This document shows positions 47,276 to 58,899 of a stretch of 64,000 nucleotides of DNA, one piece after another. This stretch comes from Phyto melanocephala (taxonomy: Eukaryota; Arthropoda; Insecta; Diptera; Rhinophoridae), in contig OW799237.1 in assembly GCA_941918925.1 (NCBI GenBank), positions 56,656,997 to 56,720,996 on the forward strand, read 5' to 3'. A program made the translations under genes and the position numbers. Under the pieces are notes generated by a model that searched no databases, had not been told where the DNA came from, and saw only the letters and a list, made by a program, of their open reading frames with translations. Positions within the stretch are counted from its first letter, which is position 1. The number at the start of each line of letters is the position of its first letter.

Positions 47276-48580
47276 ATGTCAAGGATTTGTAACAAATCTC
47301 CAAATTTATTTTGTTACGTATGTGGCGATCTAACTTTAAGTATTCAACGGGAGACAATATCTTCCAAGGTTAAATATGCTTATCGCCGTTATTTTGGGTT
47401 TCCTATCGATGATAGAGATAAAAATTGGCTGCCGAAAATATGTTGTAGTAGCTGTGGTAAGTCTTTGAGAGGTTGGTTAAAAGGAAGTCATAAGTCTTTA
47501 TGAAGCCAGCGATTTGGAGTGAACCACAAAATCATCAAAATGATTGCTACTTTTGCCATACTGAAACACGTGGGTTTACCAAAAAAACCAAAAATAAAGT
47601 TTCATATCCAATTACCTCATGCGTCAAACGACCAGTTTTCCAGTTTGCAAGTAATTTTTTACCTGCATTGCCTCCTACAGACGATGAAGAAGATGGGCTT
47701 TCTGCAGCAACTGAATCCACTTACGTCAGCATGGGTGTTTCTTCGCATTTATTTGGAAGTCTAACGAGTTAACCTTATTTTCCGTATTAAACTTATATGA
47801 ATAACTTAGTTCGTAAATTAGGGCTCTCAAAAAATTAGTCTGAGCTTCTTGCATCCCAATTAAAATAATGAAATTTGGTGCAAAATGACGCTAACGTCTC
47901 GTACTTTCGAAATAGAGAACAACCTTTTTTAATTATTTCAGCAGAGCGAAAGGTTTGGTATTTTGTGATAATGCTGATGGACTTTTGTGACAACTGTGTT
48001 TCAGCCATAAATCTGAGGATTGGCGGCTTTTTATTGATTCATCCAAGACAAGTTTGAAAGATATTTTACTTCGCAATGGCAACAAATTTCCATCGGTCCC
48101 ACTCGCGTATGCAAGAAATATGAAAGAAAACTATTGTAGCATGAAGATGATACTACAAAAAATTTTTATATTCCCATTACTCATGAAACGTAAGTGCAGA
48201 TTTGAAAGTCGTAGCAATGTTAAATGGATTGCAAAATGGATATACCAAGTTTTGTTGCTTCTTATGTGAATGGGATTGCCGCGCGAAAGAAAAACACTAC
48301 AATGTTAAAATTTGGCCGAAAAGAGTAAATTTTATTCCAGGAGAAAAAAATGCAGCAGAAGAGCCTTTAAATCAAAAAGAACAAACTCTTCTGCCTTATC
48401 TTCATAGCTAGACATAATAAAAATTTTATCAAAGCAATGAACAAGGACGATGAAGGCTTTCCAAACATTAAGAGCAAATTTCCTAGAATTAGAGATGCTA
48501 AGGTAAAAGATGGCATTTTTGTAGGTCCACAAATACGACAGCTTATGAAGGAACAGCTTAAGTTATTTTTTTTATTTTAA
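47276..48580 (+). pseudogene. Multicopy arthropod protein of unknown function, copy B
   Basis: Most complete copy. N-terminal Cys cluster: SRICNKSPNLFCYVCGD and then PKICCSSCGKSLRGWL, a C2-C2 arrangement. After a shift: MKPAIWSEPQNHQNDCYFC, PALPPTDDEEDGLSAATES and a stop. Then MNNLVRKLGLSKN (stop), VSYFRNRE, LVFCDNADGLL, WRLFIDSS and TSLKDILLRNGNKFPSVPLA. Next ADLKVVAMLNGLQNGYTKFC and FLCEWD, IWPKRVNFIPGEKN, FIKAMNKDDEGF and VGPQIRQLMKE. A deletion removes the last 25 or so codons relative to copy A. The segment FIDSS...LKDILL resembles the first strands of an RNase H fold (inference). At least four shifts or stops. Confidence 0.72.
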
Positions 48581-48955
48581 CAATGTTTCCTAAATAAAAA
48601 TTAATAATTACTAATTAACAAAAATTTTATGTTATTTTAAATAAAATAGGCTGGAAATATTTTAATTTTTTATTGTAATTTGAAGTTATCTACGGGTGAC
48701 GACAGGGTGGGTGCTTTATGCGAGGCGTTGCTACAAAATTACAATCTGGCAAATTTTTTTGCTTGTATTTGTTGTACGAAAATAGATAGAAGTAAAAAGT
48801 TGCCATTCATTGTTGCTACAAGTCGCTTTAGTGCGCCCAGTCTGACGTTGTTTGCTGCATTACACATATTTGGTCAATATTGGGTACCTGCGGTAAATTT
48901 ACAATAAAATCCATATTTTTTAACCGATTTTTATGGTTTATGGCTTTTTTTATTT

Positions 48956-49382
48956 CCAAGATAAGTAGCTCTCAGAAAAAAGTTTAAAATGTTGAATATT
49001 TGCCTTATATTTTTTTAATTCCATTTTTAAATTGAAAACTATTACGAATTTTGCACGAAAACAATTTTTTCTCCATTAATTTCTAAATAACTCCAAAACG
49101 ATAAGAGATAGAGAAAAATTTTATTCCACTAAAATAAATACAATTTTGTTGCACATTTTTTGGTGTTTCCAAGATAAGTAGCTCTCAGAAAAAAGTTTAA
49201 AATGTTGAATATTTGCCTTATATTTTTTTAATTCCATTTTTAAATTGAAAAATATTACGAATTTTGCACGAAAAAAATTTTTTCTCCATTAATTTCTAAA
49301 TAACTCCAAAACGATAAGAGATAGAGAAAAATTTTATTCCACTAAAATAAATACAATTTTGTTGCACATTTTTTGTTGTTTC
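48956..49382. repeat. 213-bp tandem duplication within a terminal repeat
   Basis: The segment starting CCAAGATAAGTAGCTCTCAG occurs at 48956 and again at 49169, nearly identical by eye, so the right terminal repeat of copy B is longer than the left. Confidence 0.88.
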
Positions 49383-49617
49383 ATTTTTGAAAATCGGATG
49401 ACTGGTTCCCGAGTTAGGATGAAATAAGTCTCCGTATCTGACTAATTTAGGGGGAAAACAAAATCCCGATCTGATGGAAAAAAACCGACAACGGATTTGA
49501 GTTCAGCGTGTCAAAATCCATATAGTTCACAAAGTTTTATTAAATGGCAAGACAAAAAATTATTTTTTGCAGAGCAGTGTTATAAGCAATAGAGGTGCTA
49601 AGCAATTTTTTTGTTAA

Positions 49618-50740
49618 ATAAAACATGCCGAATCTGATAATACTTTTTACCGTCATGTACATACATAGGTATAATGACCACATCGCAGCTTAGCCTAGAT
49701 TTTAGATTACATGTAATACGCCATTTTTTTCATTATCTCCGATGCAATCTTTGTTTTTGATTTTTTTCATAGTTACTGTATTCTACTAGTCAAGCTCTTT
49801 TATTTGATATCCATATTGTTGGGGATAAAAAAATTTGCTCCGCCCTTTTTGTTTCAGACACCATCTTGGGTTTTATTTTTTTTAAGTTAACTACATTGTT
49901 GTGTAGTGGTAACCCCCAATATTGTGGGGGTTAAAAGGGACAAAGCCGTAACTACTATATTTGACTCGTATATTCGACATTTAATCTTTGACGCCATCTT
50001 GATTTTTTTTTCTTTTCATATCTAACTATATTTTAATATTTAAGCCCTTTCATTTGATCCCCATATTGGCTTTCCTGGTTATATAAAAACTGAAAATATA
50101 TATTTTCGTTTTTAAATTTTAGGAAAAACACCGAAGCAGTTGTACTTTCAATCCGATTGTTATGTTTTCTTTGAAATAATTCTGAGATTACGGAGAGAGA
50201 TTATTTAGGAGTTTAAAAAATTTTGATATACTTACATACATATTAAAAAAAATATGATTTTTTAAATATTTTTTGCTTATAACTTTGCCGATTAGTGACC
50301 AATTTTTCCAAAATTTTTCACGAGTATCTCCACAGTCATACCAAATTTATAAATAGTAACATCCGTGTCTTTAAGTTATTCTAGGGCTGAAAAATTTAAA
50401 TTTTTGTGGTAAAAATAAGCGAAAATACAGAGGCAGTCGTTTTTATTTCCTCATATTTTAGATAGTTATGGGGGAATTATCCTTCCAATGCCAATCTGCT
50501 TCCGAATATTTCTTATTTTTTTGGTCTTGGCGATGCTGGGGGGCTTTAAAACGTTGATTTGAACATACACACGAACAGACGATTAGACGGACATAATGAT
50601 AATGCGTAAATGACTCCCCTGTTCATCAGCTTTCAGAAAATACATACTTTATGGGGTCGGAAATGAAAATTGTAGAAATTTCACACGGAATGACAAACCT
50701 ATATATACCCTTTTACACTGTCGTGTGAAGGGTATAAAAA
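49618..50740 (+). repeat. Family P repeat, copy 3 (nearly full)
   Basis: Cap partly lost (starts near CATGCCGAATCTGATAATAC). Complete to the terminal hairpin TATACCCTTTTACAC / GTGTGAAGGGTATA. At over 1.1 kb it is the longest P copy and shows that copy 1 has internal deletions. No protein-coding frame found. Confidence 0.75.
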
Positions 50741-50788
50741 TAGGACTACTAAGCGAAAAGGAAAAACATTTTCTTTTTATTGTAAATA

Positions 50789-52036
50789 TCGGGTTTTTCA
50801 ATAAGAGCGCTACGAAAGTTTTTTTTTAAATAAAACAAAAACGGTTTTGGATATCAATGAAATTCTTTATTCCAGTGAAAGTACGTTCGATTCCATTATG
50901 TATGGAACTCGATTTCTTTTGTATGGCCACCACGGGCAAGCTTGCAGAAGTCGCTGAACCAAATTTTTGACGGTTTTCAAGCATAAATCGGGCGATACTG
51001 CTGCAATTTCACGTTCGATATTCGCTGGCTTGTTGGCATAGACCAGAGACTTGACGTAGCCCCACAGGAAATAGTCTAACGGCGTCAAATCGCACGACCG
51101 AGGCGGCCAATCGACTGGACCATTTCGTGAAATAACACGTTCTCCGAACTTGGTTTCCAATAAATTGATTGTGACATTCGCTGTGTGGCTTGTGGCGGCG
51201 TCCTGTTGGAACCACATGGCCTCCAAGTCCATATCATCCAATTGGGGCCAAAAATATTCTGTTATCATTGAACGGTAGCGATTCCCATTCACAGTAACGT
51301 GCCGGTCTTGATCATCACGGAAGAAGTACGGCCCAATGACGCCGCCGGCCCATAAGCCGCACCAAACCGTAATTTTTTCGGGATGCAATGATGACTCATG
51401 GAGTACGTGCGGATTGCTGTCTGACCAATAACGCATATTTTGCTTATTAACGAAGCCATTCAGCCAGAAATTAGCCTCATCTCTGAATAATGAAGAAGAT
51501 GAATTTTCAAGTTGTTGCTCAGCCCAATTCACGAAAATACGACGCTTCTAGTGGTCAAGCGGCTTCAGTTCTTGCGTCAATTTGGATGTAGGCCAAAATC
51601 TTTTCGCGAAATTCGCCACAACACCGTCACAGAGATGCCCAACGCATGAGAACGACGTGTGAGAGACACATTTGGGCTTTCTTCAACGGAAGCCTCAGCA
51701 GCAGCAATATTCTCGACACTAAGGGCACTTCTTTGTCTCACTGGCACGGAAACATTTTGTGCTGTGCCTGTGGATTCATATTTTTCCACTAAACGTTGAT
51801 TTGGTAGAACGATTATGACGACCATAAATTGGACGTAGCGCTCTTAACGTTGAGGCCACTGACTTCGAATTTCTGTAGTAAATTTTAATTATTTCGACTC
51901 GTTGTTTGCTCGTATATCTTTCCATCATGAAATGAGAAACCTTATTGAAGAGTAATGTCGAAAGAGCGGCAAAAAATATGGCGTCGTTTCTGTCCCTATC
52001 GGTCTACTTTTGTAGCGTGCCTGTTGAATACCCCTT
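50789..52036 (-). mobile_element. DD41D mariner, second lineage, full-length but dead
   Basis: Imperfect inverted ends of about 28 bp (GGGTTTTTCAATAAGAGCGC at the left, GGGGTATTCAACAGGCACGC inverted at the right), TA on both sides. Length about 1.25 kb. The copy at 62790-63723 is its deleted sister. The ends differ completely from those of the CAGGGTGG elements. Confidence 0.85.
50867..51928 (-). pseudogene. Mariner transposase (DD41D), second lineage
   Basis: Starts MMERYTSKQRVEIIKIYYRN at 51928 and shifts after RPIYGRHNRST. It then reads VEKYESTGTAQNV and SVEESPNVSLTRRSHALGI. It stops near 51575 and is open again from 51532: LFRDEANFWLNGFVNKQNM, VTVNGNRYRSMITEYFWP, WFQQDAATSHTANVT and WPPRSCDLTPLDYFLWGYVK. 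The second and third Asp are again 41 residues apart by my count. DEANF instead of DEAHF, and CDLTPLD in place of PDLTAPD, mark it as a separate lineage. Confidence 0.88.
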
Positions 52037-52111
52037 TATAATGCACGCAAACATATAAAGTGGTGTGTATGTACGTGCATTCTATTTTATGGTAGTTTTT
52101 ATACTATTATA

Positions 52112-53404
52112 CAGGGTGGGGCAAAAGTCGCGTAGGGATTTGAAAAATTAATAACTTTTCTAATTTAATTTTTTATTTTTATTTTTCTTTTTAGGACTTG
52201 TAAAATAAATCTGGGAGATTAATTATGGAAGGTTACAACGTTATCCAGCGAATCAAAATCATAGAACTTTATTTTGAACATCATCGATCAATAGTTTAAA
52301 CTCAACGAGCCTACCGTCGTCATTTTAATGTGCGGAATTCACCATTCGAATCAATGATTCGACGCTTAGTGACACGTTTTCAGGAACAAGGCTCAGTGAG
52401 GGATCTTCCAAGAAGCGGAAGACCACATTCTGCAATTAGTGAAGCAAATATTCAACGCGTTATGGAGAGTGTTGAGGAGAATCCTGAAACATCAACTCGA
52501 AGGCGCTCTGCTGAGCTGGAAATGTCTCGGCGGTCTTTACGCAGAATATTAAAGGGAAATTTACATCTTTTCCCATACAAGGTGCAGTTAGTGCAAGAAC
52601 TAAAACCAGGAGATTCCCAAGAACGAAGAATTTATGCAGTTCGCTTCCAAGAATTGGCCAGAGAACATCATCATCTGATAATGAGCGATGAAGCACATTT
52701 TCAATTAAATGGTTTTGTAAACAAGCAGAACTGCAGAATATGGGGTATTGAGAACCCAAGTGTGGTTCATCAGAGACAATTACATCCACTTAAATGTACA
52801 GTATGGTGCGCAATTACGTCCCAAAGAATTATTGGACCATTCTTTTTGAAGATAACGATGGAAATGGTGTAACGGTAAATGGCGAGCGATATCGAGATAT
52901 GGTCCAAAATTTTTAAGGCCAACTCTTTCTGACAATCAAAAGATGTGGTTCCAACAAGATGGGGCCACTGCACACACTGCTCGAGCCACTATGCAGCTCC
53001 TAAGGCAGATTTTTGGCGAACGTTTAATTTCCAAAAATTCAGATTTCAATTGGCCTGCCCGTTCGCCGGATTTAACAGCACCAGATTATTTCCTTTAGGG
53101 ATATTTGAAAGAGAAGGTGTATATCAATAAACCCTGAACACTTGCACAACTCAAAGAGAATATTCGAGCCGAAATAAGAGCGTTGCAGCCAGATACTCTG
53201 ACTCGTGTCATGGAAAATGCTATTAAAAAAGCTCAACTTTGCGAGGCTGAAAATGGTGCTCACTTACGTGACGTAATCTTTCACACCTAAATTTAAAAAA
53301 ATCTCCTAATATCATATTTTATTATTTTGTAAAAAAAAAAATAAATTAAAAATTAAAAAAGTTATGACTGTTTTAAACCCCTTCGCGACTTTTGCCCCAC
53401 CCTG
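52112..53404 (+). mobile_element. rosa-like DD41D mariner, decayed copy
   Basis: Ends CAGGGTGGGGCAAAAGTCGC, perfectly inverted for 20 bp, with TA flanking (52110-52111 and 53405-53406). 1293 bp. Same layout as 12522-13805 but a different subfamily: the ends differ after the first 8 bases. Confidence 0.92.
52225..53290 (+). pseudogene. DD41D mariner transposase with stops and shifts
   Basis: Starts MEGYNVIQRIKIIELYFEHH; a stop follows at about codon 25 (IV*TQRAYRRHFN). Open 52330-52872: RDLPRSGRPHSAI, PYKVQLVQEL and MSDEAHFQLNGFVNKQN. A shift at about 52850 and another near 52915 lead to MWFQQDGATAHTARATM and WPARSPDLTAPDYFL, then a stop in place of Trp, and the end AHLRDVIFHT. All three catalytic Asp codons remain, with 41 residues between the last two. 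Confidence 0.9.
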
Positions 53405-53559
53405 TACATTTCATCCATTAGTATTAAAGCTATTTAACAAAATTGTAACTTTTTTGCTACCAACATTCGTTAGGTATTATAGAAACGTGCTGGAAAGTAT
53501 TTCATTCGTGGGGTAACAACACTACCTCTTCTCCGTTTGTAACTATTTTTGGCTGTAAC

Positions 53560-53756
53560 AAAGAAAATTGTCAAAATTTCTCGTACATACAAAGTTTCAA
53601 CACAATTTGTTGACTATTAGAATACAGATAACTACGTAAAAATTCAAAATTAAGCATGGCGTCGGAAATAATAAAGAAAAAATGGCGTATGTACATGATG
53701 GTAAAGGGAATTATTAGATTTGGCACGGCCGAATATAGCACTCTAACTTGTTTTTT
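53560..53756 (-). repeat. Family P repeat, copy 5 (fragment)
   Basis: Inverse orientation: the cap end GGCACGGCCGAATATAGCAC then TCTAACTTGT lies at its right end. Confidence 0.65.
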
Positions 53757-54987
53757 ACCAAAAGAAATTTTGCAGCTCTTATGGAACTTCTAGAAACGTT
53801 TGTTACGTATATATATTAAATATGTACCTTTGTTAACATTTGCAAAAAAATTTAAAAAAAATTTCAATTAAAAGTTAAAATTATCGATTTCCTAAATAAG
53901 TTTTGGCCAATGTCGCACCATTTAATTATTAGTTTTATTCTCAAAACTGTCAGTGGTGATAAGTAACAAAATTGCCATAGATTACTGAGATATAATAATT
54001 GCTACAGTATTCATTGAGTATATATATTCTGAATCCTTATAAATAGATAGAGAAGTCGATTTAGCTAAAAACAGCAAGAAGTATAAGATTTGCCACAGCC
54101 GAATATAGCTCTCTTACTTGTTATTATTGAAATATTCAAGGGCTTCGTGTTTACAATTGAAACATAGAAATGTAATGGATAACTTTAAATGTAAATAAAT
54201 AATTTTCAATTGACATAAGAAAACTTAAGTGACATAAGAAAACTTAAGTGACCTATAAATTAAAAAATAAGTTACTCAATAACTTTACGAAAAATTTTGC
54301 AAAATGTTTAATACAATAAATATATAAACATAAACAATAGCATAACGAGAACAAATTTTATAAAGTTACTAAGGTATAATGTTACCGAATTAGTTTTTAG
54401 TTTCTAATTTCAGTAGTTTAGTTTAAATTAAATTTTAATTCCTATTTACATTTCTGATTGTTGTGATTGCTAGTTATTGTTAGCAATATTAAGAATCACA
54501 GTTTATTTAAAGAAAATAAACCAACGTTTGTAAAAGGTATAAACCTAACAATATTATATGCAGAGAAGACTTTAGAAAGATATTATTTATACAAAATGTA
54601 TACCCTTATTTATTTTTTTTAAGAAATTTATTAAAAAATATTGAACAATGTAGCCTACACATTACTAAATTTGTGCAATAAATATCACAAGATTTGATTA
54701 TCTGCGATATATTATTAACCTCCTTAGATTATAGCATACATACAAGCGATACTATTACTTTACAACCTCAAAAGAGCGCAATAATATTGCAGCGTATAAG
54801 AACTTTACTTTGTAAGGAAATGTGTAAAATTGCTTTAAGTTATGATATCTTGTACCATACTTAAGAAAAAGCGGAATATTTATATGCAATAGTTTAAATA
54901 TCAACATTAAGAAAGTTAGTACATTCTGATTCTGACAAAGTAGTCGTTTATCTAAATGCTAACGAAATTTTCATTCTTATAAATATA
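53757..54987. other. Intron spacer
   Basis: A P-type cap fragment (GCCACAGCCGAATATAGCTC) lies at 54090-54123, minus orientation. ACTTAAGTGACATAAGAAA is tandemly doubled near 54215-54250. No gene. Confidence 0.45.
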
Positions 54988-55806
54988 CTAGCCAAACCCG
55001 GCGCGCGTTGCTACGCCCTTTAATGAATCGAAATGCATTCTGAATTTTAATTAAATATCAAGTGCAAAAACCTAAAAATTATAATTTTTATGGGCGTGGC
55101 ATTGCCCACTTTTCTAGTCACGAAATTGTAAAGTCATAACAGCTCAATATGTGTGCAAAGTTTCAGAAGAATCGGACCAGTGCAAGTACCTCAAAATTAA
55201 AATTGTTTTTATGGGCGTGGCCCTGCCCACTTTTCTAATTACGAAATTGTAAAGTCATAACAGCTCAACATGTGTGCAAAGTTTCAGAATAATCGATCCA
55301 GTGCAAGTACCTCAAAATGATACCTTTTTTTATGGGCGTGGCACTGCCCACTTTTCTAATCACGAAATTATTTAGTCATGACAGCTCAATATGTGTGCAA
55401 AGTTTCAGAAAAATCGGTCTGGTGCAAGTACCTCAAAATTAAAGCCTTTTTTTATGGGCGTGGCCCCGCCCACTTTTTTAGTCACAAAATTATAAAGTCA
55501 CGACAGCTTAATAGGTGTGCAAAGTTTCAGAAAAATCGGTCCAGTGCAAGTACCTCAAAATTAAAACTTTTTTAGGGGCGTGGCCCCGCCCACTTTTCTT
55601 ATCACAAAATTATTTAGTCATGACAGCTCGATATGTGTGCAAAGTTTCAGAAAAATCGGTCAAGTACAAGTAGCTAAAACTGATAACTAATTTGTTATGG
55701 GCGTGGCCCCGCCCACTTTTTTTCATCCATAAACACTCCCCGGTATGTGTACAACAACTTAGCAAAGTTTGAGCCCGATCGGTTTTATAGTTTCAGAGTC
55801 TATAGC

Positions 55807-55849
<43 letters not shown>

Positions 55850-55869
55850 TTCACTTTTATATATATAGA
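54988..55869 (-). mobile_element. Short non-autonomous Helitron, full length
   Basis: Minus-strand copy with both ends: CTAG at 54988-54991 and TC at 55868-55869 (plus-strand TATATATATAGA), bounded by A/T as expected. Six tandem units and a (TG)n tract next to the 5' end. 882 bp, nearly the same length as the copy at 11215-12082. Confidence 0.9.
55809..55845. repeat. (AC)n microsatellite in the Helitron leader
   Basis: About 18 units. The matching position in the copy at 11215 has a much shorter run, so it has expanded here. Confidence 0.92.
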
Positions 55870-56897
55870 TTTAAAATAATAACCACATTTAAACAAGATC
55901 GGAAAGCGTTGTATTACATATCATTAACGCTGAAGTGACAAAAATAAACAGGCAGTTAAACACTAATAAAATACAAATTAATACTAATAACTATTTCTTT
56001 ATATCTGTGGCAATAAGGAAAAACTGCTTAGGTTTGTTTTTATAGGTTTTTAGGAAAGAACTTTTTTGAGTTGGTTTTTATAAATTTATTTCCTTTATAT
56101 TAGAGATTATTATATAAATTACGTACTATATCGATTTTCGTATATTTAGTTAAATTATAAGTTAAGAAAGAGATTAATCATCTTCCAAATGTTATTGATC
56201 GTTGAAAAAATATGGGCAAAAAGATTTTACGCTTTAATTTCCTGTAAAGTTGTCCAAAATTGTTAAAAATCCGCGTGAGGGTGGTTTTTAATTTCGGGAT
56301 TGCAATAGTTTGTTTATCTCAATTTTAGATTATGTGGACTTAAGCAGTTGTTCCTTTCCACCACAGATTTTATAGAAACAAACAAAAAATCAAATTTGTT
56401 TAATAATAACAAAAGATTTTTGTGGTTCCCACCTTTCCAAAAAAAAAAAAAAAAAAAATGGGTTTTATAATGTTTGGTGTACTGTTAATTGTTTTTTTTA
56501 TATATTTAACCGCAGAAGAAATATTTAAAGATATGAATAAAATAATTTGTATTTGTACAACATATCATCTCTTTTGAATACGATCCTTTAAATAAGAAAT
56601 TTAGCAAGTTGACAATAGTTGTTACATTCTTTCCAAATGTATTGTATATTTGAATTTTCAACAATTGCATACAGATAGTTAGATGCATTTAAAATCTAGA
56701 TAGAAATGTACAAAGGAACAAAATCCATAAAAATAAATAGCATTTTCTACAATTAAACAGTTTCTTTTGTGCATCGATATACATACATACGTATGTATGT
56801 ATACAGTGACGGACAAATGAGAAAGATCAATAGTGTCACTTTCTGAAAGCATTGAATTTTATTTCTACTTAACAATTTAAATTCTTTCAAATTATAA
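55870..56897. other. Intron spacer
   Basis: A run of about 20 A's at 56439-56458. A lone Tc1-like end CAGTGACGGACAAATGAGAA near 56803 has no partner. No gene. Confidence 0.4.
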
Positions 56898-57905
56898 CAT
56901 TGCTCTGCAAAAAATTATTTTTTGTCTTCCCATTTAATAAAACTATGTGGACTATATGGATTTTGACGCGCTGAACTCAAATCCGTTGTTGGTATTTTTT
57001 TTTATGGGCGTAGCAAATTTTTCCCCCTTAATTAGTCAGGTACGGAGACTTATTTCATCCTAACTCGAGAACCAGTCAGTCATCCGATTTTCAAAAATAA
57101 AACACCAAAAAAATGTGTAACAAAATCGTATTTATAATAATAAATAAAATAAATAATAACATTTTTCTCTATCTCTTATCGTTTTGGAGTTATTTTGAAA
57201 TTAATGGAGAAAAAAAATTTTTCGTGCAAAATTCGTAATATTTTTCAATTTAAAAATGGAATTAAAAAAATATAAGGCAAATATTCAACATTTTAAACTT
57301 TTTCTGAGAGCTACTTATCTTGAAAATAAAAAAAGCCATAAACCATAAAAATCGGTTAAAAAATGTGGATTTTATTGTAAATTTGCCGCAGGTACCCAAT
57401 ATTGACCAAATATGTGTAATGCAGCAAACAACGTCAGAGTGGGCGCACTGAAGCGCCTTGTAGCAACAATGAATGGTAACTATTTACTTCTGTCTATTTT
57501 CGTACAACAAAAACAAATACAAGCAAAAAAATTTGCCAGATTGTAATTTTGTAGCAACGCCTCGCATAAAGCACCCACCCTGTTGTCACCCGTAGATAAC
57601 TTCAAATTACAATAAAAAATCAAAATATTTACAGACTATTTTATTTAAAATAACACAAAACTTTTGTCAATAATTATTAATTTATTTTTATTTAGGAAAC
57701 ATTGTTAAAATAAAAAAGTAGCTTAAGCTGTCCATGCTCTTTCTTCCACATCATTCAATTTCGTTCTAAAAAAAAAAAAACTTGCCACGCCCATAAAAAA
57801 AAATCCCGATCTGATGGAAAAAAAAAACCGACAACGGATTTGAGTTCAGCGCATCAAAATCCAAATAGTCCACATAGTTTTATTTAATTTTGCTGCTGAG
57901 CAGTG
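56898..57905 (-). mobile_element. Long-TIR DNA transposon, copy C (deletion derivative)
   Basis: Left repeat complete (56898 to about 57403, starts CATTGCTCTGC). Right repeat reduced to about 57781-57905 (ends GCTGAGCAGTG). TAA is duplicated on both sides (56895-56897 and 57906-57908). Of the gene only the 3' end (EERAWTA then stop, minus strand, near 57725-57770) and its 3' flank remain. The inner break falls in an A-run near 57770. Confidence 0.87.
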
Positions 57906-58899
57906 TAATTAATCGCGTTGTTTTGTTTAATGTTTTTTGAAGACAATATTCTCGACAAGAATTTATTTCTCCGAAATATTTTATCAATTAAAGTACAATG
58001 TGCACAAATGAAATGTTCTTTGTTTAATATACACAACAGCTTTTTAAAATACATAGCAGATCCAAAACAGAAACTATTTTAAATAGACGCTTATAAATTA
58101 GCACAGTTACATTTACTGATGTTGTTATTTTGTGGTAAATTATGAAGGTATGCATGGATGACAGTAAGTTTTTGTGATATTGTAGCTGCAGATGTGGTTA
58201 CAAATATAAAAAAGGTATTACAACGACAAAATTATACTTATTAATGTTTTAACCATCCTACCTCGAATATACCCGCAAATTGACTGGTCTTTTTTGTTAA
58301 GTGTATTTTAATTAAAATAATTATAATAATAACAACAATTGTTAGATAAAGATTAGTAATACAAATTTATAATTATAGAAAAATAAGAATATGAAAAAAT
58401 TAAAAATGTAAATATGTATGTAAATATTGATTTATGTGCTGTTTTTATAATCCAAACGATCGCTTTGTGTTTTGTTATTGTAGCAAAAATAAATTCCCGT
58501 TAAATTTTCACTTCCGTTTTTACGTTATTAAATTTATTTTTTTTTTAATTTAAAAATTATTTTGCGTATAAATTTTTGTTTTTCAAGAATAAAAGCTTAT
58601 TAAGATAATTTTTTTTATAGATTTTTTTGTTAACTATAATGAAAGTTTTTTTATTTTTTGGTTTTAGGATTTGTTTTATCAAAAATATATTAATAATTGT
58701 GTTTTTAATGAAATCTTCTTTTAAATTAGTAGCCATTTCAAGCGCCTTTTTATATAAAATTTTGCCTTTCGCGGTTAGCACTAATTGGCAACACTGCTCA
58801 AAAGGATTACTTGGATTCTAAAAACAGTAAGTACATAAGTCTTATATGCCCTCCATCATGCTAAGTATATAAGAAGTTAGTCAAATATGTTAACATATA
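57906..58899. other. Intron spacer
   Basis: No gene. The lysine/isoleucine-rich frame at 58557-58781 reflects A+T-rich composition. Confidence 0.45.

Larger units (their letters stand above)
46478..49579 (+). mobile_element. Long-TIR DNA transposon, copy B
   Basis: Left repeat 46478-46951 starts CACTGCTCAGC. Right repeat 48875-49579 ends GCAGAGCAGTG and is lengthened by an internal 213-bp tandem duplication. Flanks are TAA (left) and TTA (right), so one base of the triplet duplication has changed or the ends recombined. The gene remnant at 47276-48580 is on the plus strand, in the same relation to the repeats as in copy A. Confidence 0.88.

Noticed and set aside
56800..56830. Tc1-like end CAGTGACGGACAAATGAG beside TA
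   Set aside because: No matching inverted end was found; it could be a solo end or chance.
58557..58781. 74-residue Lys/Ile/Asn-rich frame
   Set aside because: Composition is what A+T-rich DNA gives by chance; no domain, no splice context.
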